A stretch of DNA of 64,000 nucleotides, from the NCBI GenBank assembly GCA_030770535.1, contig JASVEC010000010.1:682001-746000 (forward strand), written 5' to 3'. Each line of letters opens with the position of its first letter. The first letter of the stretch is position 1. Below are positions 26,385-36,811 of this stretch, piece after piece. The notes beneath the pieces were generated by a model that saw only the letters and a program-made list of their open reading frames with translations, was not told the origin of the DNA and searched no databases. This DNA comes from Batkoa obscura. Lineage: Eukaryota; Entomophthoromycota; Entomophthoromycetes; Entomophthorales; Batkoaceae. The translations under genes and the position numbers were made by a program.

Positions 26385-26990
26385 ATGAACAAATTTATCA
26401 TTAGTCTTACTATCCTCTCTTTTATCACTGCTGCTCCTACTTTAGTTAAACGTGAAGCTGAAGGTCTTGGATTAGGAGTAGGCTTAGGCTTAGGCTTAGG
26501 TTTAGGAGGTAATGGACATGCATCTGGATCTGGATCTGGATCATCCGGCTATGGTTCAGGCTCAGGTTCAGGTTCAGGTTCAGGCTCATCTGGTCATGGA
26601 TCAAACTCAGGCCTTGGACTAGGTTTAGGTTTAGGTTTAGGTTTAGGAGGTAATGGATATGCATCTGGATCTGGATCTGGAGCATCCGGCCATGGTTCAG
26701 GGTCTGGAGCATCAGGATATGGCTCATCTGGTCATGGATCAAACTCAGGCCTTGGACTAGGAGTAGGTTTAGGTTTAGGTTTAGGTTTAGGAGGTAATGG
26801 ACATGTATCTGGCTCTGGATCATCTGGTTATGGATCATCAGGATCAGGTTACAGATCAGGATCTTCAGGCTATGGCTCAGGATCAGGTCATGGTGGTCTT
26901 GACTTAGGCTTAGGCTTGGGAGCTGGTGTAGGTATTGGAAAAGGTGGTGTTGGATTGGGTGTTGGAGCTGGTCTAGGGCTTGGCCTTTAA
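26385..26990 (+). CDS. Secreted Gly-rich Kex2-site family protein, member 3
   Basis: 201 aa, the longest of the GL-type members. Signal peptide, LVKREAEG site and first (GL)n block match members 1 and 2. There are two further (GL)n blocks with a [12 protein letters not shown] variant, Ser/Gly/Tyr/His linkers, and the tail GGLDLGLGLGAGVGIGKGG then GVGAGLGLGL. Small in-frame repeat insertions separate it from member 2, pointing to recent duplication and repeat slippage. Function unknown. Confidence 0.87.
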   Translation: MNKFIISLTILSFITAAPTLVKREAEGLGLGVGLGLGLGLGGNGHASGSGSGSSGYGSGSGSGSGSGSSGHGSNSGLGLGLGLGLGLGGNGYASGSGSGASGHGSGSGASGYGSSGHGSNSGLGLGVGLGLGLGLGGNGHVSGSGSSGYGSSGSGYRSGSSGYGSGSGHGGLDLGLGLGAGVGIGKGGVGLGVGAGLGLGL

Positions 26991-28432
26991 TTATTACTAT
27001 TCAAATCAACAATAATCTTTAACTAATCTTTATCTTAAATTCACTAAAACAAAACAAAAAATATTTTGAAAGATTATACATTTTACACTTTTTGTATCTA
27101 CTATATGATTTATTATCAATACTAATTATTCGAATAATATAAATTTCAAGTGCTAGTATTTGGGGATGTATTTTTGTGTTTAAGAGTTTTACTAACAAAT
27201 TTTCCGCTTAAATAGTGCTTAAAAGATGGAAGAAATAATGAAGTCAAAAAAAACACTCCCATTTATTAAATATATATTCAGCTATTTTTGAGTGTTAATA
27301 CTTTCAGCATATTTTTATTTCTACTTTGAAAGTATCATCCTTATTACTTTTGAATCCCTATCGCTTTTGTTATAATCCTTTAAGCCATAGTTTATAATAT
27401 CAAAGCCAAGGAATATAGAGTTTTAAAGTCCTTTAAAATTGAGAACTTAATAGAAGCATGATTAAATTTGACAATCTGTTTTTCATATCAGATAAAATAG
27501 TATATCACCCATTTTTAGGAACGAAGTCAACTGTATATTAATTATGTTACATTAAATTATAAATAAATTAATGTTTTGTAATGCTTTGCGCTCTTTTTAT
27601 ATTATTTCAAACATCTATCTATATAATAATTTTATTATCTTAAAACATTTCTAGTTAAATTCAGCTCAGAATTATTTGTGCTTTGTGCTTTGTAAGATTG
27701 TTATAATACCTAAATGATCAGATATACATATTATGATAATTCTTATCAGCTATATCATAAAATTGGGATTTTTATAAAACAGTAGCTTCTTAAACTTTTA
27801 TTTTATTTTTTAATAAACCCCAGACTAAAAGTTTTAAACTACATAATACGTTTAACAGAACCAGGTACTTGACTGTATTTTCTTTTATCTTATATTATTA
27901 AGCCTTAATTGTTTTAGTGATTTTTACGAGGTCTATAGCAGCTTCGCAGGTCTCCTTAATTATCACTTTCTCTTTGCACAGTTGTCAATGCTTTAGATTG
28001 AAAAACCTCCACTTTTAGTAACCAAACGGTGCAACTTCTTGTCTATTGCTTTCTGAAAAAGTAGGACTATATTGAAATTTTACATACTTCCCAGAACAAC
28101 CTTATTATTAAAACAATCCAGAAATGCTAACCTATTTTACTTCTCCCAGGCACAATAATTAAAGCACTTGAAATTGTTTAGACATTAAGTAATTACAGTA
28201 GGCATATGGCCTAAAGCATTGAGATAATGTGTTATAATACTATAAATTCTAAGATATAAAGTTAATTTAAGCTAAATTTGTAATGTGTTACAATAAAAAA
28301 ATGATTTTGGCACTTAAGTGTAGAATTTGAATAGTTTTTACAATAAAGTTGAAGGCATTTTATTATAAATAAGATAGTTGATTGAATTGTGATTGAGTAA
28401 AATCAAAGTCCAATCTTAGCACCTAAATTAGT
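26991..28432. other. Intergenic with one MITE
   Basis: Between the 3' ends of members 3 (+) and 4 (-). It holds the MITE at 27158-27264 and no gene that I can support. Confidence 0.5.
27158..27264 (+). mobile_element. MITE copy
   Basis: Forward copy flanked by ATTT on both sides (ATTT-GGGGATG ... CACTCCC-ATTT), informative for the target-site duplication. Confidence 0.9.
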
Positions 28433-29126
28433 TCAGTATCCGTATCCTGAGTTATATCCTGAGTTATATCCTGAGTTATATCCTGAGTTGTATCCTGGTT
28501 TATTACCAGCACCTACTCCTACTCCAGCACCTACTCCTAATAATGGATTGCCACCTACTCCTACTCCTACTCCAGCGCCTACTCCTAATAATGGATTGCC
28601 ACCTACTCCTACTCCTACTCCAGCGCCTACTCCTAATAATGGATTGCCACCTACTCCTACTCCTACTCCAGCGCCTACTCCTAATAATGGATTGCCACCT
28701 ACTCCTACTCCTACTCCAGCGCCTACTCCTAATAATGGATTGCCACCTACTCCTACTCCTACTCCAGCACCTACTCCTACTCCATTACCACTTGATCCTG
28801 AACCATATCCTGGGTTTGAACCATATCCTGAACCATATCCTGGTTTACCTCCTAAACCTAAACCTAAGCCTAAATCTACTCCTAATCCAAGGGTATTAGC
28901 TTCACGTTTGTTTAAAGTTGGAGCAGCGGTAATGAAGGAAGCAATAGCAAGACTAATGATGAATTTATTCATTTTAAGAGATAATTTATATTTAATATAA
29001 TGTATTTGTATTTGTATTTGTATTTTGATAATTTTTTTGATCAATTCATCTACATATTTATACCTTTTAATATTCCTAGTAAAGCTAGTAGCATAATTTT
29101 AACTTTTTATTTTTAGTTTTTGGCTT
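28359..29126. repeat. Segmental duplication, copy A
   Basis: This 768-bp block and 30487-31170 (684 bp) appear identical by eye, including UTRs and promoter, except for the number of in-frame coding repeats. The 84-bp length difference is fully explained by two fewer 48-bp units and one more 12-bp unit in copy B. Confidence 0.85.
28433..28972 (-). CDS. Secreted Gly-rich Kex2-site family protein, member 4 (GVGAG type)
   Basis: 179 aa, starting at [13 protein letters not shown]. An in-frame Met 24 codons upstream is rejected because it would sit next to the TATA (29057-29062). The signal peptide ends ITAAPTL and is followed by the NKREAN processing site, a short (GL)n block, and [17 protein letters not shown]. 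Then come five 16-residue units [16 protein letters not shown] (48-bp DNA repeats) and a C-terminal YNSG repeat ending GYGY. No Cys. Same architecture as members 1-3 but with GV instead of GL repeats. Function unknown. Confidence 0.85.
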   Translation of the reverse strand: MNKFIISLAIASFITAAPTLNKREANTLGLGVDLGLGLGLGGKPGYGSGYGSNPGYGSGSSGNGVGVGAGVGVGVGGNPLLGVGAGVGVGVGGNPLLGVGAGVGVGVGGNPLLGVGAGVGVGVGGNPLLGVGAGVGVGVGGNPLLGVGAGVGVGAGNKPGYNSGYNSGYNSGYNSGYGY

Positions 29127-29165
29127 TTAAGCAACTTTTAAGTAACTTTTAAGGCTTCAAAGCAT

Positions 29166-29264
29166 ATATGAGTGTTTTTTGGCTTCATCAATTTTTCCTT
29201 TTTCGAGCAATATTGAGCAGGAAAAAATTAGTAGGTTTCTTAGACAAAAATAGATATCCGTATA
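29166..29264 (-). mobile_element. MITE copy (degraded)
   Basis: Reverse copy with GAGTGTTTTTTGGCTTCATC and a diverged right end (ATATCCGTATAT). Confidence 0.7.
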
Positions 29265-30245
29265 TTTAATTTTAAAAATATTAATTATAATTTTTTAATA
29301 TAATTTTATGGTGCTTTGCTTAACAGCTTATTTTATCTTAAAAATGATTTGGTTTTTATATTATTACTATAAGTTTTATTTTTACAAATCCCTATAAATT
29401 ACTTATTACTATGTTATAATAACAATGCTACACAAATACTTCTATAGATATATCACATCAGTATTAAACCAAATTATAAGACTGTATCTTATTTTCAAGT
29501 ACTTAGCCTTATTATGCTTCATATTTTATTTTTATCTGCTTTAAAGGCTGGTCGTTTTAACAAGTACATTTATTTTAAACTAAAAATAGAGTATAGTTTA
29601 TATTCTAACTATATCAAAAATTTACACTGATCACTTTTTTGTTATTAGATAAATACCATATTTAGCTAATATTTATTTTGACAATTTAAAATTAATTAGT
29701 AGGAATCCTTTTCTACTCTTGCTATCTTGCATTAAATTAATCGAAAATTAGCCATTTTTTATGAAGCTTGATTTTTCAACTGAGAAATATTTTGATTAAC
29801 TTTAGGGCCATTGGCATTAAATGCGATAAACTTTATGCTATGGAGCCTTTAATAGCTTTATAGAAATACTTGTTTTTAGCTTCCTAATTTAGTTATATAT
29901 AAAAATTTTGGGCTTGAAAGATAACTGTAATACTGAAATGAGTACAGGTATCTCTCCAAATTGTAAAGAATAGTAGCCAACTTTTTAACTAGAAAAGATC
30001 TGAAAAATCAAAAATAATCTATACTTGTTTTGATTTACTCCTTCATCCCATCTTAATAGAATATTTATAACTATTACATTCCTAATATTTTTTTAAAAAT
30101 TGTTGCAAAAAATCATAATTTGACTAATATCACTTAGCTTAAAAGAATAGAAAATTAATAAACAAGTATAAAACTCAATTCATATTAAATTCAACCAAAT
30201 TTTGATGTATTTTTATTTTTACTTTTTTTCAATATTGCCTTTTAA

Positions 30246-30342
30246 ATATAAAGAGGTCTTTTTCAATTTTTCAATTTTTCAATTTTCAAGTACCATTGAA
30301 GGGGAGAAAATTATTAGTAATTCTTAAAGACATGCCCATAAT
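30246..30342 (-). mobile_element. MITE remnant (strongly diverged)
   Basis: Only the core (CAAGTACCATTGAAGGGG, AAAATTATTAGTAATTCTTA) and a CATGCCCATAAT end are recognisable. Confidence 0.45.
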
Positions 30343-30486
30343 CTAGATAAACAAAATGTTGTATAAGTTTGAAAAATGTTAGCATAAAACAATTTAAATA
30401 TAATTCGTAACATATACTATAACAATAAAAAGAAATTTAACACTCAGGTATACTTTGCATAATCCTTCTAATAATCTTGAAAGTAG

Positions 30487-31170
30487 TTTATTATAAATAA
30501 GATAGTTGATTGAATTGTGATTGAGTAAAATCAAAGTCCAATCTTAGCACCTAAATTAGTTCAGTATCCGTATCCTGAGTTATATCCTGAGTTATATCCT
30601 GAGTTATATCCTGAGTTATATCCTGAGTTGTATCCTGGTTTATTACCAGCACCTACTCCTACTCCAGCACCTACTCCTAATAATGGATTGCCACCTACTC
30701 CTACTCCTACTCCAGCGCCTACTCCTAATAATGGATTGCCACCTACTCCTACTCCTACTCCAGCGCCTACTCCTAATAATGGATTGCCACCTACTCCTAC
30801 TCCTACTCCAGCACCTACTCCTACTCCATTACCACTTGATCCTGAACCATATCCTGGGTTTGAACCATATCCTGAACCATATCCTGGTTTACCTCCTAAA
30901 CCTAAACCTAAGCCTAAATCTACTCCTAATCCAAGGGTATTAGCTTCACGTTTGTTTAAAGTTGGAGCAGCGGTAATGAAGGAAGCAATAGCAAGACTAA
31001 TGATGAATTTATTCATTTTAAGAGATAATTTATATTTAATATAATGTATTTGTATTTGTATTTGTATTTTGATAATTTTTTTGATCAATTCATCTACATA
31101 TTTATACCTTTTAATATTCCTAGTAAAGCTAGTAGCATAATTTTAACTTTTTATTTTTAGTTTTTGGCTT
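30487..31170. repeat. Segmental duplication, copy B
   Basis: Partner of 28359-29126, direct orientation, about 2.1 kb away. Flanks diverge abruptly at both ends. Confidence 0.85.
30561..31016 (-). CDS. Secreted Gly-rich Kex2-site family protein, member 5 (GVGAG type)
   Basis: 151 aa. Same as member 4 outside the repeats: signal peptide [19 protein letters not shown] site and linkers. It has three rather than five [16 protein letters not shown] units, and one extra YNSG unit near the C-terminus. Its promoter and 3' flank also match member 4, so the duplication is very recent or kept uniform by gene conversion. Function unknown. Confidence 0.85.
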   Translation of the reverse strand: MNKFIISLAIASFITAAPTLNKREANTLGLGVDLGLGLGLGGKPGYGSGYGSNPGYGSGSSGNGVGVGAGVGVGVGGNPLLGVGAGVGVGVGGNPLLGVGAGVGVGVGGNPLLGVGAGVGVGAGNKPGYNSGYNSGYNSGYNSGYNSGYGY

Positions 31171-31231
31171 AAGTAATTTCTAAGATCTCAAGCCATTGTC
31201 TAATTTTAACTACTGAGTCGTAATTTAACTG

Positions 31232-31322
31232 TCTAGGACTGTTTTGATTTTATTACTTTGTATTTTTTAAGCACTGTTGAGTAGAAAATAGTAGTTAATT
31301 TCTTAAAAAAAACGCCCTCATC
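31232..31322 (-). mobile_element. MITE copy (degraded)
   Basis: Reverse copy with TTTTGATTTTATTACTTT, TTTTTTAAGCACTGTTGAGT and a CGCCCTCATC end. Confidence 0.6.
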
Positions 31323-31612
31323 TATTTTTTATTTGGTACTATGCACTATGCTAGATGAATTTTATCATGCTAATGTTTCTATAAATTTTATTTCTGTACA
31401 TTCTTAAATGCTTTATAACATAATTTTTAATAAATGTAGTATATCACTTTCTTTGCAATTACATTTTTAGATCACATTAAAGCCTGACATCGTTTTTCAA
31501 TATGAATTTAATATTTTTGCGTTTCATAAATTAAATTAACCTCTAAACCAGGTAGGTTAAGCTAACTACATTTATTTTCAGCTAAAAATAAAACATTACT
31601 GAACTTTTTTTG

Positions 31613-31719
31613 TATATGAAGATGTTTTTTTTGACTTCATCACTTTTTCCATTTTCTAAGTGCTATTTGAGCAGAAGGATTGTTAGTAAAATTGTTAACA
31701 AAAAATACATCCTTCATAT
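31613..31719 (-). mobile_element. MITE copy
   Basis: Reverse copy, near complete: GATGTTTTTTTTGACTTCAT to ATACATCCTTCATAT. Confidence 0.85.
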
Positions 31720-32296
31720 GCTGATAATCATGAAAATTCTATTTGGCTGTTATTCTTTTATATTAGACAATTTCTCTTTTTGACATATGTTATTTAACAA
31801 TTTATAAAAATGTTTCTAATCAGTTTCTTATGTTAATTTAATATTACTTATCTGATTTTTAAGCTAAATTTTGCACATAAAAAAAGCCCATTTGATTGAA
31901 TGAAGCATTTGTATCAAATACATCTATTACAGGCCTTTCACGAAACTTTTAACTATTGATTTAAGAGTATTACTTATCCTTATAGTTCACCAAATAGAAG
32001 TAACAGCTTTTAAAAAAAATCAGCTATATAACTTATTTACTATAAAAATACTTACTAAATAGTTCGCAAAAGAACTGCAACAGCCGGATTCAAAAGAGAT
32101 TTTCAAAGCCTTTGGTAACTATTCTACAACTGTTTAGGGTCTAACATTAGATATTTAACATAAACAATAATAAAGAAAATATATCAAGGTCATGAAGGGT
32201 ATTAGCTTAAAAATAGTAGTGATCTGGATATTCAATTCGTAGTTTCTAAAAAAGTTTGAAAAGATCTAATTAAATCTCTATTACCTTTTAAAATTT

Positions 32297-32512
32297 GTTA
32301 ACCACTTGAGTACTGTGAACGAATATTGTTCGCCAATCTTGGATTAAAATTTGATTGTGGTGAACATTGCTCCACCCCCATGATTGAAGCTAAATTAACC
32401 CTTTAAATATTGAGTTTAAAAAAAACTGAGCCAATTGGTGTAAAATCTATTAGAAATCATGATCCCGTCAAACAGGATTTTTTGAAGTGTCTGGCACTCA
32501 AAAGGTTAGTAA
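32297..32512. mobile_element. Candidate piggyBac-like MITE
   Basis: Left end TTAACCACTTGAGTACTG; the reverse complement of the right end reads ACTAACCTTTTGAGTGCCAG. The termini share the pattern TTAACC-NN-TTGAGT, resembling piggyBac TTAA/CCC ends. Subterminal palindromic strings follow (GAACGAATATTGTTCGCC). About 215 bp, no coding capacity. Only this copy looks two-ended in the window. Confidence 0.4.
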
Positions 32513-33079
32513 GACAATACTATCACCTTGAAAATTATAGCTAAAAAGTGAATTATTAGAAAATAAATATTATATTAAGATTATTAGCCTCAAGATAAAA
32601 TGTTAAAATAAAAATAGCTATAAATTTGATTTTGCGTTCTGTTAAATTTTACATTATTATTTAAAAATATTAAGTTATTATGATACAATTATCATTTCGA
32701 ACTAATCAACTTTCATTTTCAATAAACTTTATTACTCCTTTTAATACTAAGTCCAAAGTGATTAAGTTTTCAAATTTCAATCTAAATTCCTTCGAAACTT
32801 TTTATCAATACTTAGCTGCCATTAAAACCATAACACTTATATTATATTGCAAATTTCGTATCAAATAAAAGAATGAATAGCTAGATATACTATTTTATCC
32901 TTTATGATAAATGTACTATTCACTTTCAGTTAGATTATAAAAAGTGCTACACTTTTATATGTTAACTATCAAAAAATCAAGCTTTAAAAGTGAACGCTAG
33001 AACTATAGGGATAGTTTTTAGACATGTTATATAATTTTAACTATTTAAATATAATTATAAAAAATAAATAGATTTGACT

Positions 33080-33184
33080 ATATGGGGATATATTTTCGTG
33101 TTTAAGAATTTTACTAACAGGTTTTCCACCTAAATAGCGCTTAAAAAATGGAAAAAGCAATGAAGTTAAAAAACACTCCTATAT
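33080..33184 (+). mobile_element. MITE copy
   Basis: Forward copy, GGGGATATATTTTCGTGTTT to AAAACACTCCTATAT, ending 46 bp from the stop of Gly-rich member 6. Confidence 0.9.
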
Positions 33185-33229
33185 CTTTATTTCAAATAGA
33201 ATAAGTAGTTGAGTTGTAATTAGATAAAA

Positions 33230-33733
33230 TTAAAGTCGAATACTAAGTAAAGTTCCTTTGTTATTGTTTGTACCATACCCTGAGTTATATTCTGAATTAT
33301 ATCCTGAATTATATCCTGAATTATATCCTGAGTTATATCCTGATTCATGCTCTGGTTCGCCTCCTAAACCTAAACCTAAACCTGTACCTAAGTCTACTCC
33401 TACTCCTAACCCAAGGGTATCACTTTCACGCTTAACTAAAGCAGGATATCTTGGGTTTGAATCTGGTCCATACCCTGGTTTTGAACCATGCCCTGAATTG
33501 GAATCATATTCTGGTTTTGAACCATGTTCTGTTTTATATCCTGAGTTACGCCCTGACTTATGTCCTGACTTATATCCTGACTTATGTCCTGACTTCCCTC
33601 CTAACCCTAAACCCAAGCCTAAATCTACACCAACTCCTACACCTAAACCGAGGGTATTAGCCTCATGCTTATTTAAAGTTGGCACAGCAGCGATAAAAGA
33701 TACAATGGCAAGATTAATGATTAATTTGTTCAT
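33230..33733 (-). CDS. Secreted Gly-rich Kex2-site family protein, member 6 (two-unit form)
   Basis: 167 aa. Signal peptide MNKLIINLAIVSFIAAVPTL is followed by [11 protein letters not shown]: the Lys-Arg of the other members is Lys-His here, so the first Kex2 site looks lost. A second, intact site occurs internally at ~103 (YPALVKRESDTLGLGVGVD), followed by another (GL)n block and YNSG repeats. The protein thus contains two tandem TLGLGVGVDLG units separated by a Lys/His/Ser-rich spacer (GHKSGYKSGHKSGRNSGYK). TATA (rev. AGATATAAATACT) lies near 33808-33820. It is the most divergent member of the array. Function unknown. Confidence 0.82.
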   Translation of the reverse strand: MNKLIINLAIVSFIAAVPTLNKHEANTLGLGVGVGVDLGLGLGLGGKSGHKSGYKSGHKSGRNSGYKTEHGSKPEYDSNSGHGSKPGYGPDSNPRYPALVKRESDTLGLGVGVDLGTGLGLGLGGEPEHESGYNSGYNSGYNSGYNSEYNSGYGTNNNKGTLLSIRL

Positions 33734-33973
33734 TTTTAAGATATGATATTAATTTAATATGAAATAAATTTATTTTTAATTTAATAGTTATTTGGTAGAG
33801 TTATCAGAGTATTTATATCTCTGATTGTACTCAGTGAAATTAAATGTTTTAATTTTTTTTTAATTTTTAGTTTTATTCTTAGTTTCTAATTATCCTTTAA
33901 GGCCCCAAGTTATATTTATTTTTATATACTAAAGTGTATATTTAAATATCCTTTATTCCATTTATTATAGATG

Positions 33974-34076
33974 ATATGGGGATGCTTTTTTTGATTTCAT
34001 TACTTCTCTGTTTTTTAAGCACTATTTGAGTAGGAAGATTGTTAGCAAAATTAAACAAAAAAATACACCCTCATAT
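33974..34076 (-). mobile_element. MITE copy
   Basis: Reverse copy, ATAT-GGGGATGCTTTTTT to AATACACCCTC-ATAT. Confidence 0.85.
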
Positions 34077-34575
34077 ATTGAATTTCTTTCGTTATTGATA
34101 TGTCTTTATAGATTTCATTTCTATATACCCTTATACTATTCTTATTGTATTATTTGAGTAAGACTAGTAACCTAATAGTTCTATTATTATAGCATATTAT
34201 AAAGTATATTCAAAGTACAGCTTTATTATTCCATTTTAACATTTATTTATTTTATGTTTCATAGCTAATTTTAACTTGCTTTAGAACGCAAGTTGATTTA
34301 TTAACTAGCAACTATTTTCATTTAAAAAATAAACTATTATTGAAATTTTATGTATAATTTAATAGCAAACAATATTTTAATTTCAAGTATTGTTAGTTTT
34401 ACATTAGATGATTACTATATTTGATCACCTCTTTATCAAAGTTGATTTTTTAACCCTCAATGCTATTTTTTTAAACGGTTTTCTAAGCTTATTTTAAGTA
34501 AACATTAGTACTTTTATTTTATATTAACATTTGCATTGAAATTTTTTATTTTAATTAGCATTTATATTTAATAGA

Positions 34576-34683
34576 ATTTGGGTGTGTGTTTTTTACTTCA
34601 TCGCTTTTTCCATCTTTTAAGGGCTATTTTAGTAAAAAAAAATTGTTAGTAAAGCTCATAAATATAAAAATACATCCCCATTT
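34576..34683 (-). mobile_element. MITE copy
   Basis: Reverse copy flanked by ATTT on both sides (ATTT-GGGTGTG ... ACATCCCC-ATTT), supporting a direct target duplication. Confidence 0.88.
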
Positions 34684-35971
34684 GAAGATTCTATTTTAGA
34701 ACCTCTAATAACTTTTTTAAAGATAATGCATCAACATTAGAAAGGGTATTATTATTTTTTAAATGATAACTAAACTTATGTGTTATGAAAAGGTTCCAAG
34801 ATAGTCAAAGAATTTGATTAAATCTTAATTAACTTTTTTATTTGACATTAATAAAACACTTGACATTACCAATTTGAGAATTCTATTGAAATAAGTACAT
34901 TTATTAAAAGAAATAGATTGAGCAAAGTTATCAGTTTAAAATATACAAAAGTTCAGCAATAGGAGTGTTAAAGTTTATCTCATTTTAAATGAAAGTTTCG
35001 ATTATTATTTCTAAACACGATATTATTTTAATATAAATAATAGTTTCAATTAAGAGGTTTTTTATTAAAATTAAATTTTATGATTTTTTTCAAAAATTTA
35101 AGTTTCAACTTTTAATATCTTTTTAACAATTGATAATTTTCAAATAAGACATATCATCCAAGTGAATTATAGTAAAATACTTATTAAGTCATTAATATTA
35201 AAAAAAGTAATATTTGTTTCCTATTAAGATATTTTAAAATAATAGAATCGATAACTCATAATACTATTATTATCAAAAAGTTTGATATCTAAGATAAATG
35301 CTTTTAAAGCCAATAATATATTTAATAAGCAGTCTTTAAATATAATCACTATTCTTTACATATAAAAATTTAGTGTTAGCAACTTTGAAATTTTATTTTT
35401 ACATATTATATTAAAATGTAATTCAGTTTGTTACTCTGTTAATTCTAAGTTCTAAATTCTAAATTGAGTGGTTTTTAGGATCAAATAAATATTATGGTTG
35501 AATAAAAAACTGTATATTTCAAATTAGCTGCTTACTTTAAATAAAGACTTAATTTAAACTCAAACTTGTTATTTATTTATAAAATTTAAAGAGTAAAAGA
35601 GAAAACGAGTATTACAAAATAACAATCTAAATAAATTGTTGAGATATATACAATAGTAACTGTCTAATTATATTATCTAACTATTGATTTAGAATTTGAA
35701 CTTTAGTTTTCTTGAAATTTCCTTTGAATTCAATCCCAATTTTCGATTCAAAAGGTTCCCATAATGTTTTAATCCAAATCAATCAATCGATCTGAATAGA
35801 GCTAAATTTTATTTAATTGGCTAAATTTTAGTCCTAAGCTTAGTTCTATCCCACAACGAAAATATAAAAGTATATTTCTTAGGTAAGGTCAGTATATTTG
35901 TATTTAGCAACTAAATTTGTTCGCTCCTAAATCAAGTATATAATGTAAGTTAATTTCTTTACCTATGTCTC

Positions 35972-36059
35972 TGTATGTGATGATACCTATTCAACCATAG
36001 AACTAATTATATGATCATTAATGATTTCAATCTTTTACATGCATCACCAACTGAGGATT
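35972..36059 (+). ncRNA. C/D box snoRNA, U33/snR55-like (SSU guide)
   Basis: C box GTGATGA at 35977-35983 and D box CTGA at 36051-36054; a C'-like TAATGAT lies near 36020. The D-box guide ACATGCATCACCAA pairs with the universal SSU rRNA segment UGGUGGUGCAUG over ~12 bp with one G-U. The fifth-nucleotide rule points to the U two nt before the U32 target, as in U33/snR55. rRNA sequence is from memory. Confidence 0.72.
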
Positions 36060-36191
36060 ATTATGATAGTCAAATACTTAATTGATCATTTTACTAATTT
36101 AATTTTATTAGATGTTAAACACAGACATTATTATTATACTGTCATGATGATTAAATGGTAAGTAAAATGTTTCATTTAAATTGAGAATAGA

Positions 36192-36290
36192 ATGTTGGCG
36201 TTGATGAATGCAATTAACCATAGAACTAAGAATCTAATGAGAGCAATCACTAATGATTACAATTCAATGCATGCACCACTCTGAGCCAGA
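36192..36290 (+). ncRNA. C/D box snoRNA, U32/snR40-like (SSU guide)
   Basis: C box TTGATGA (36201-36207) and D box CTGA (36281-36284), closed by a short TGGC/GCCA terminal stem. The guide GCATGCACCACT before CTGA pairs with SSU GUGGUGCAUG and sets 2'-O-methylation on the second G of GUGG, the U32/snR40 target. It shares AACCATAGAACTAA and the D-side region with the preceding snoRNA, so the two are paralogues. Confidence 0.85.
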
Positions 36291-36379
36291 TTCTATTTAA
36301 TTTAAATAATTTTATATTAAACATTATATTAATCTTATTTTATTAGATGTAAGTAATAATTTCAATTCTTATTCTATTC

Positions 36380-36485
36380 ATCAAAATGATGAAAAGATTT
36401 GAGCACTGGGCTCTGAGTAGTTCTGAAGATAAGCTCTATATTCCTATCCAAAGACATTCAAACCGGATAGTTACTGATATTTCTA
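36380..36485 (+). ncRNA. C/D box snoRNA with LSU guide (snR76-like)
   Basis: C box ATGATGA (36386-36392), D' CTGA (36413-36416), D CTGA (36474-36477). The D' guide GAGCACTGGGCT is antisense to the conserved LSU segment GCCCAGUGCUC over 11 bp and predicts methylation of the third C. I believe this is the yeast snR76 target (25S Cm2197), from memory. The D-side guide (CGGATAGTTA) has no target that I recognise. Confidence 0.78.
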
Positions 36486-36597
36486 TTAATATCATTAATT
36501 TTTATTGAGAATATCATTCTAATTTATACTCATTAGATTATCAATTACAATTCAAATGTAATAAGGTAGGTACTTATTTCGACTTTTAATTTTTTAA

Positions 36598-36685
36598 TTT
36601 TGTGTGATGATTGATTTTCTGTCAGTTCTGCTTCTGATGCAAGTATGAAGCTAATAAATCTCTTACCAAATTATCTGATGAATTG
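36598..36685 (+). ncRNA. C/D box snoRNA, U38/snR61-like (LSU guide)
   Basis: C box GTGATGA (36604-36610), D' CTGA (36634-36637), D CTGA (36675-36678), with AATT/AATT flanks able to pair. The D' guide CAGTTCTGCTT is antisense to the LSU segment AGCAGAACUG over 10 bp, predicting methylation of the A in AGCAG, the site of U38/snR61. The D-side guide target was not identified. Confidence 0.75.
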
Positions 36686-36811
36686 AATTTTTATTAACTA
36701 TTATTCTTGAATAATTTATTAATCTTCTATTATAGATATCCTAATATAGTTTGAAACTAAACATAATGACTCATAACTCTTCAATGTAAGTATTTAATCT
36801 AATTCTATGTT

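Larger units (their letters stand above)
28973..30486. other. Intergenic with two degraded MITEs
   Basis: The promoter of member 4 lies at its start (TATA 29057-29062). Degraded MITEs lie at 29166-29264 and 30246-30342. No gene seen. Confidence 0.5.
31171..33229. other. Intergenic with MITEs and a candidate piggyBac-like MITE
   Basis: MITE copies at 31232-31322 (degraded), 31613-31719 and 33080-33184, plus an unrelated inverted-repeat element at 32297-32512. A 62-codon frame at 32680-32868 has no recognisable features. No gene supported. Confidence 0.5.
33734..35850. other. Intergenic with two MITEs
   Basis: About 2.1 kb of very AT-rich sequence between Gly-rich member 6 and the snoRNA host gene. 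MITEs at 33974-34076 and 34576-34683. No gene seen. Confidence 0.55.

Noticed and set aside
28488-29000. Pro/Thr-rich open frame ([14 protein letters not shown]) opposite the Gly-rich genes, and Leu/Asn/His-rich frames opposite the (GL)n genes
   Set aside because: Antisense shadows of the coding repeats; no start, signal or promoter context, while the Gly-rich strand has a signal peptide and TATA.
28973-29044. Upstream in-frame Met (MIKKIIKIQIQ...) extending Gly-rich members 4 and 5
   Set aside because: It would place the start next to the TATAAATA; all seven paralogues start at MNK, 85-95 bp downstream of the TATA.
35945-36350. Possibility that the snoRNA host encodes a small protein (ATG at 36112)
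   Set aside because: The exon starting ATG runs into a stop within 15 codons in every spliced combination tried; conserved elements lie in introns.
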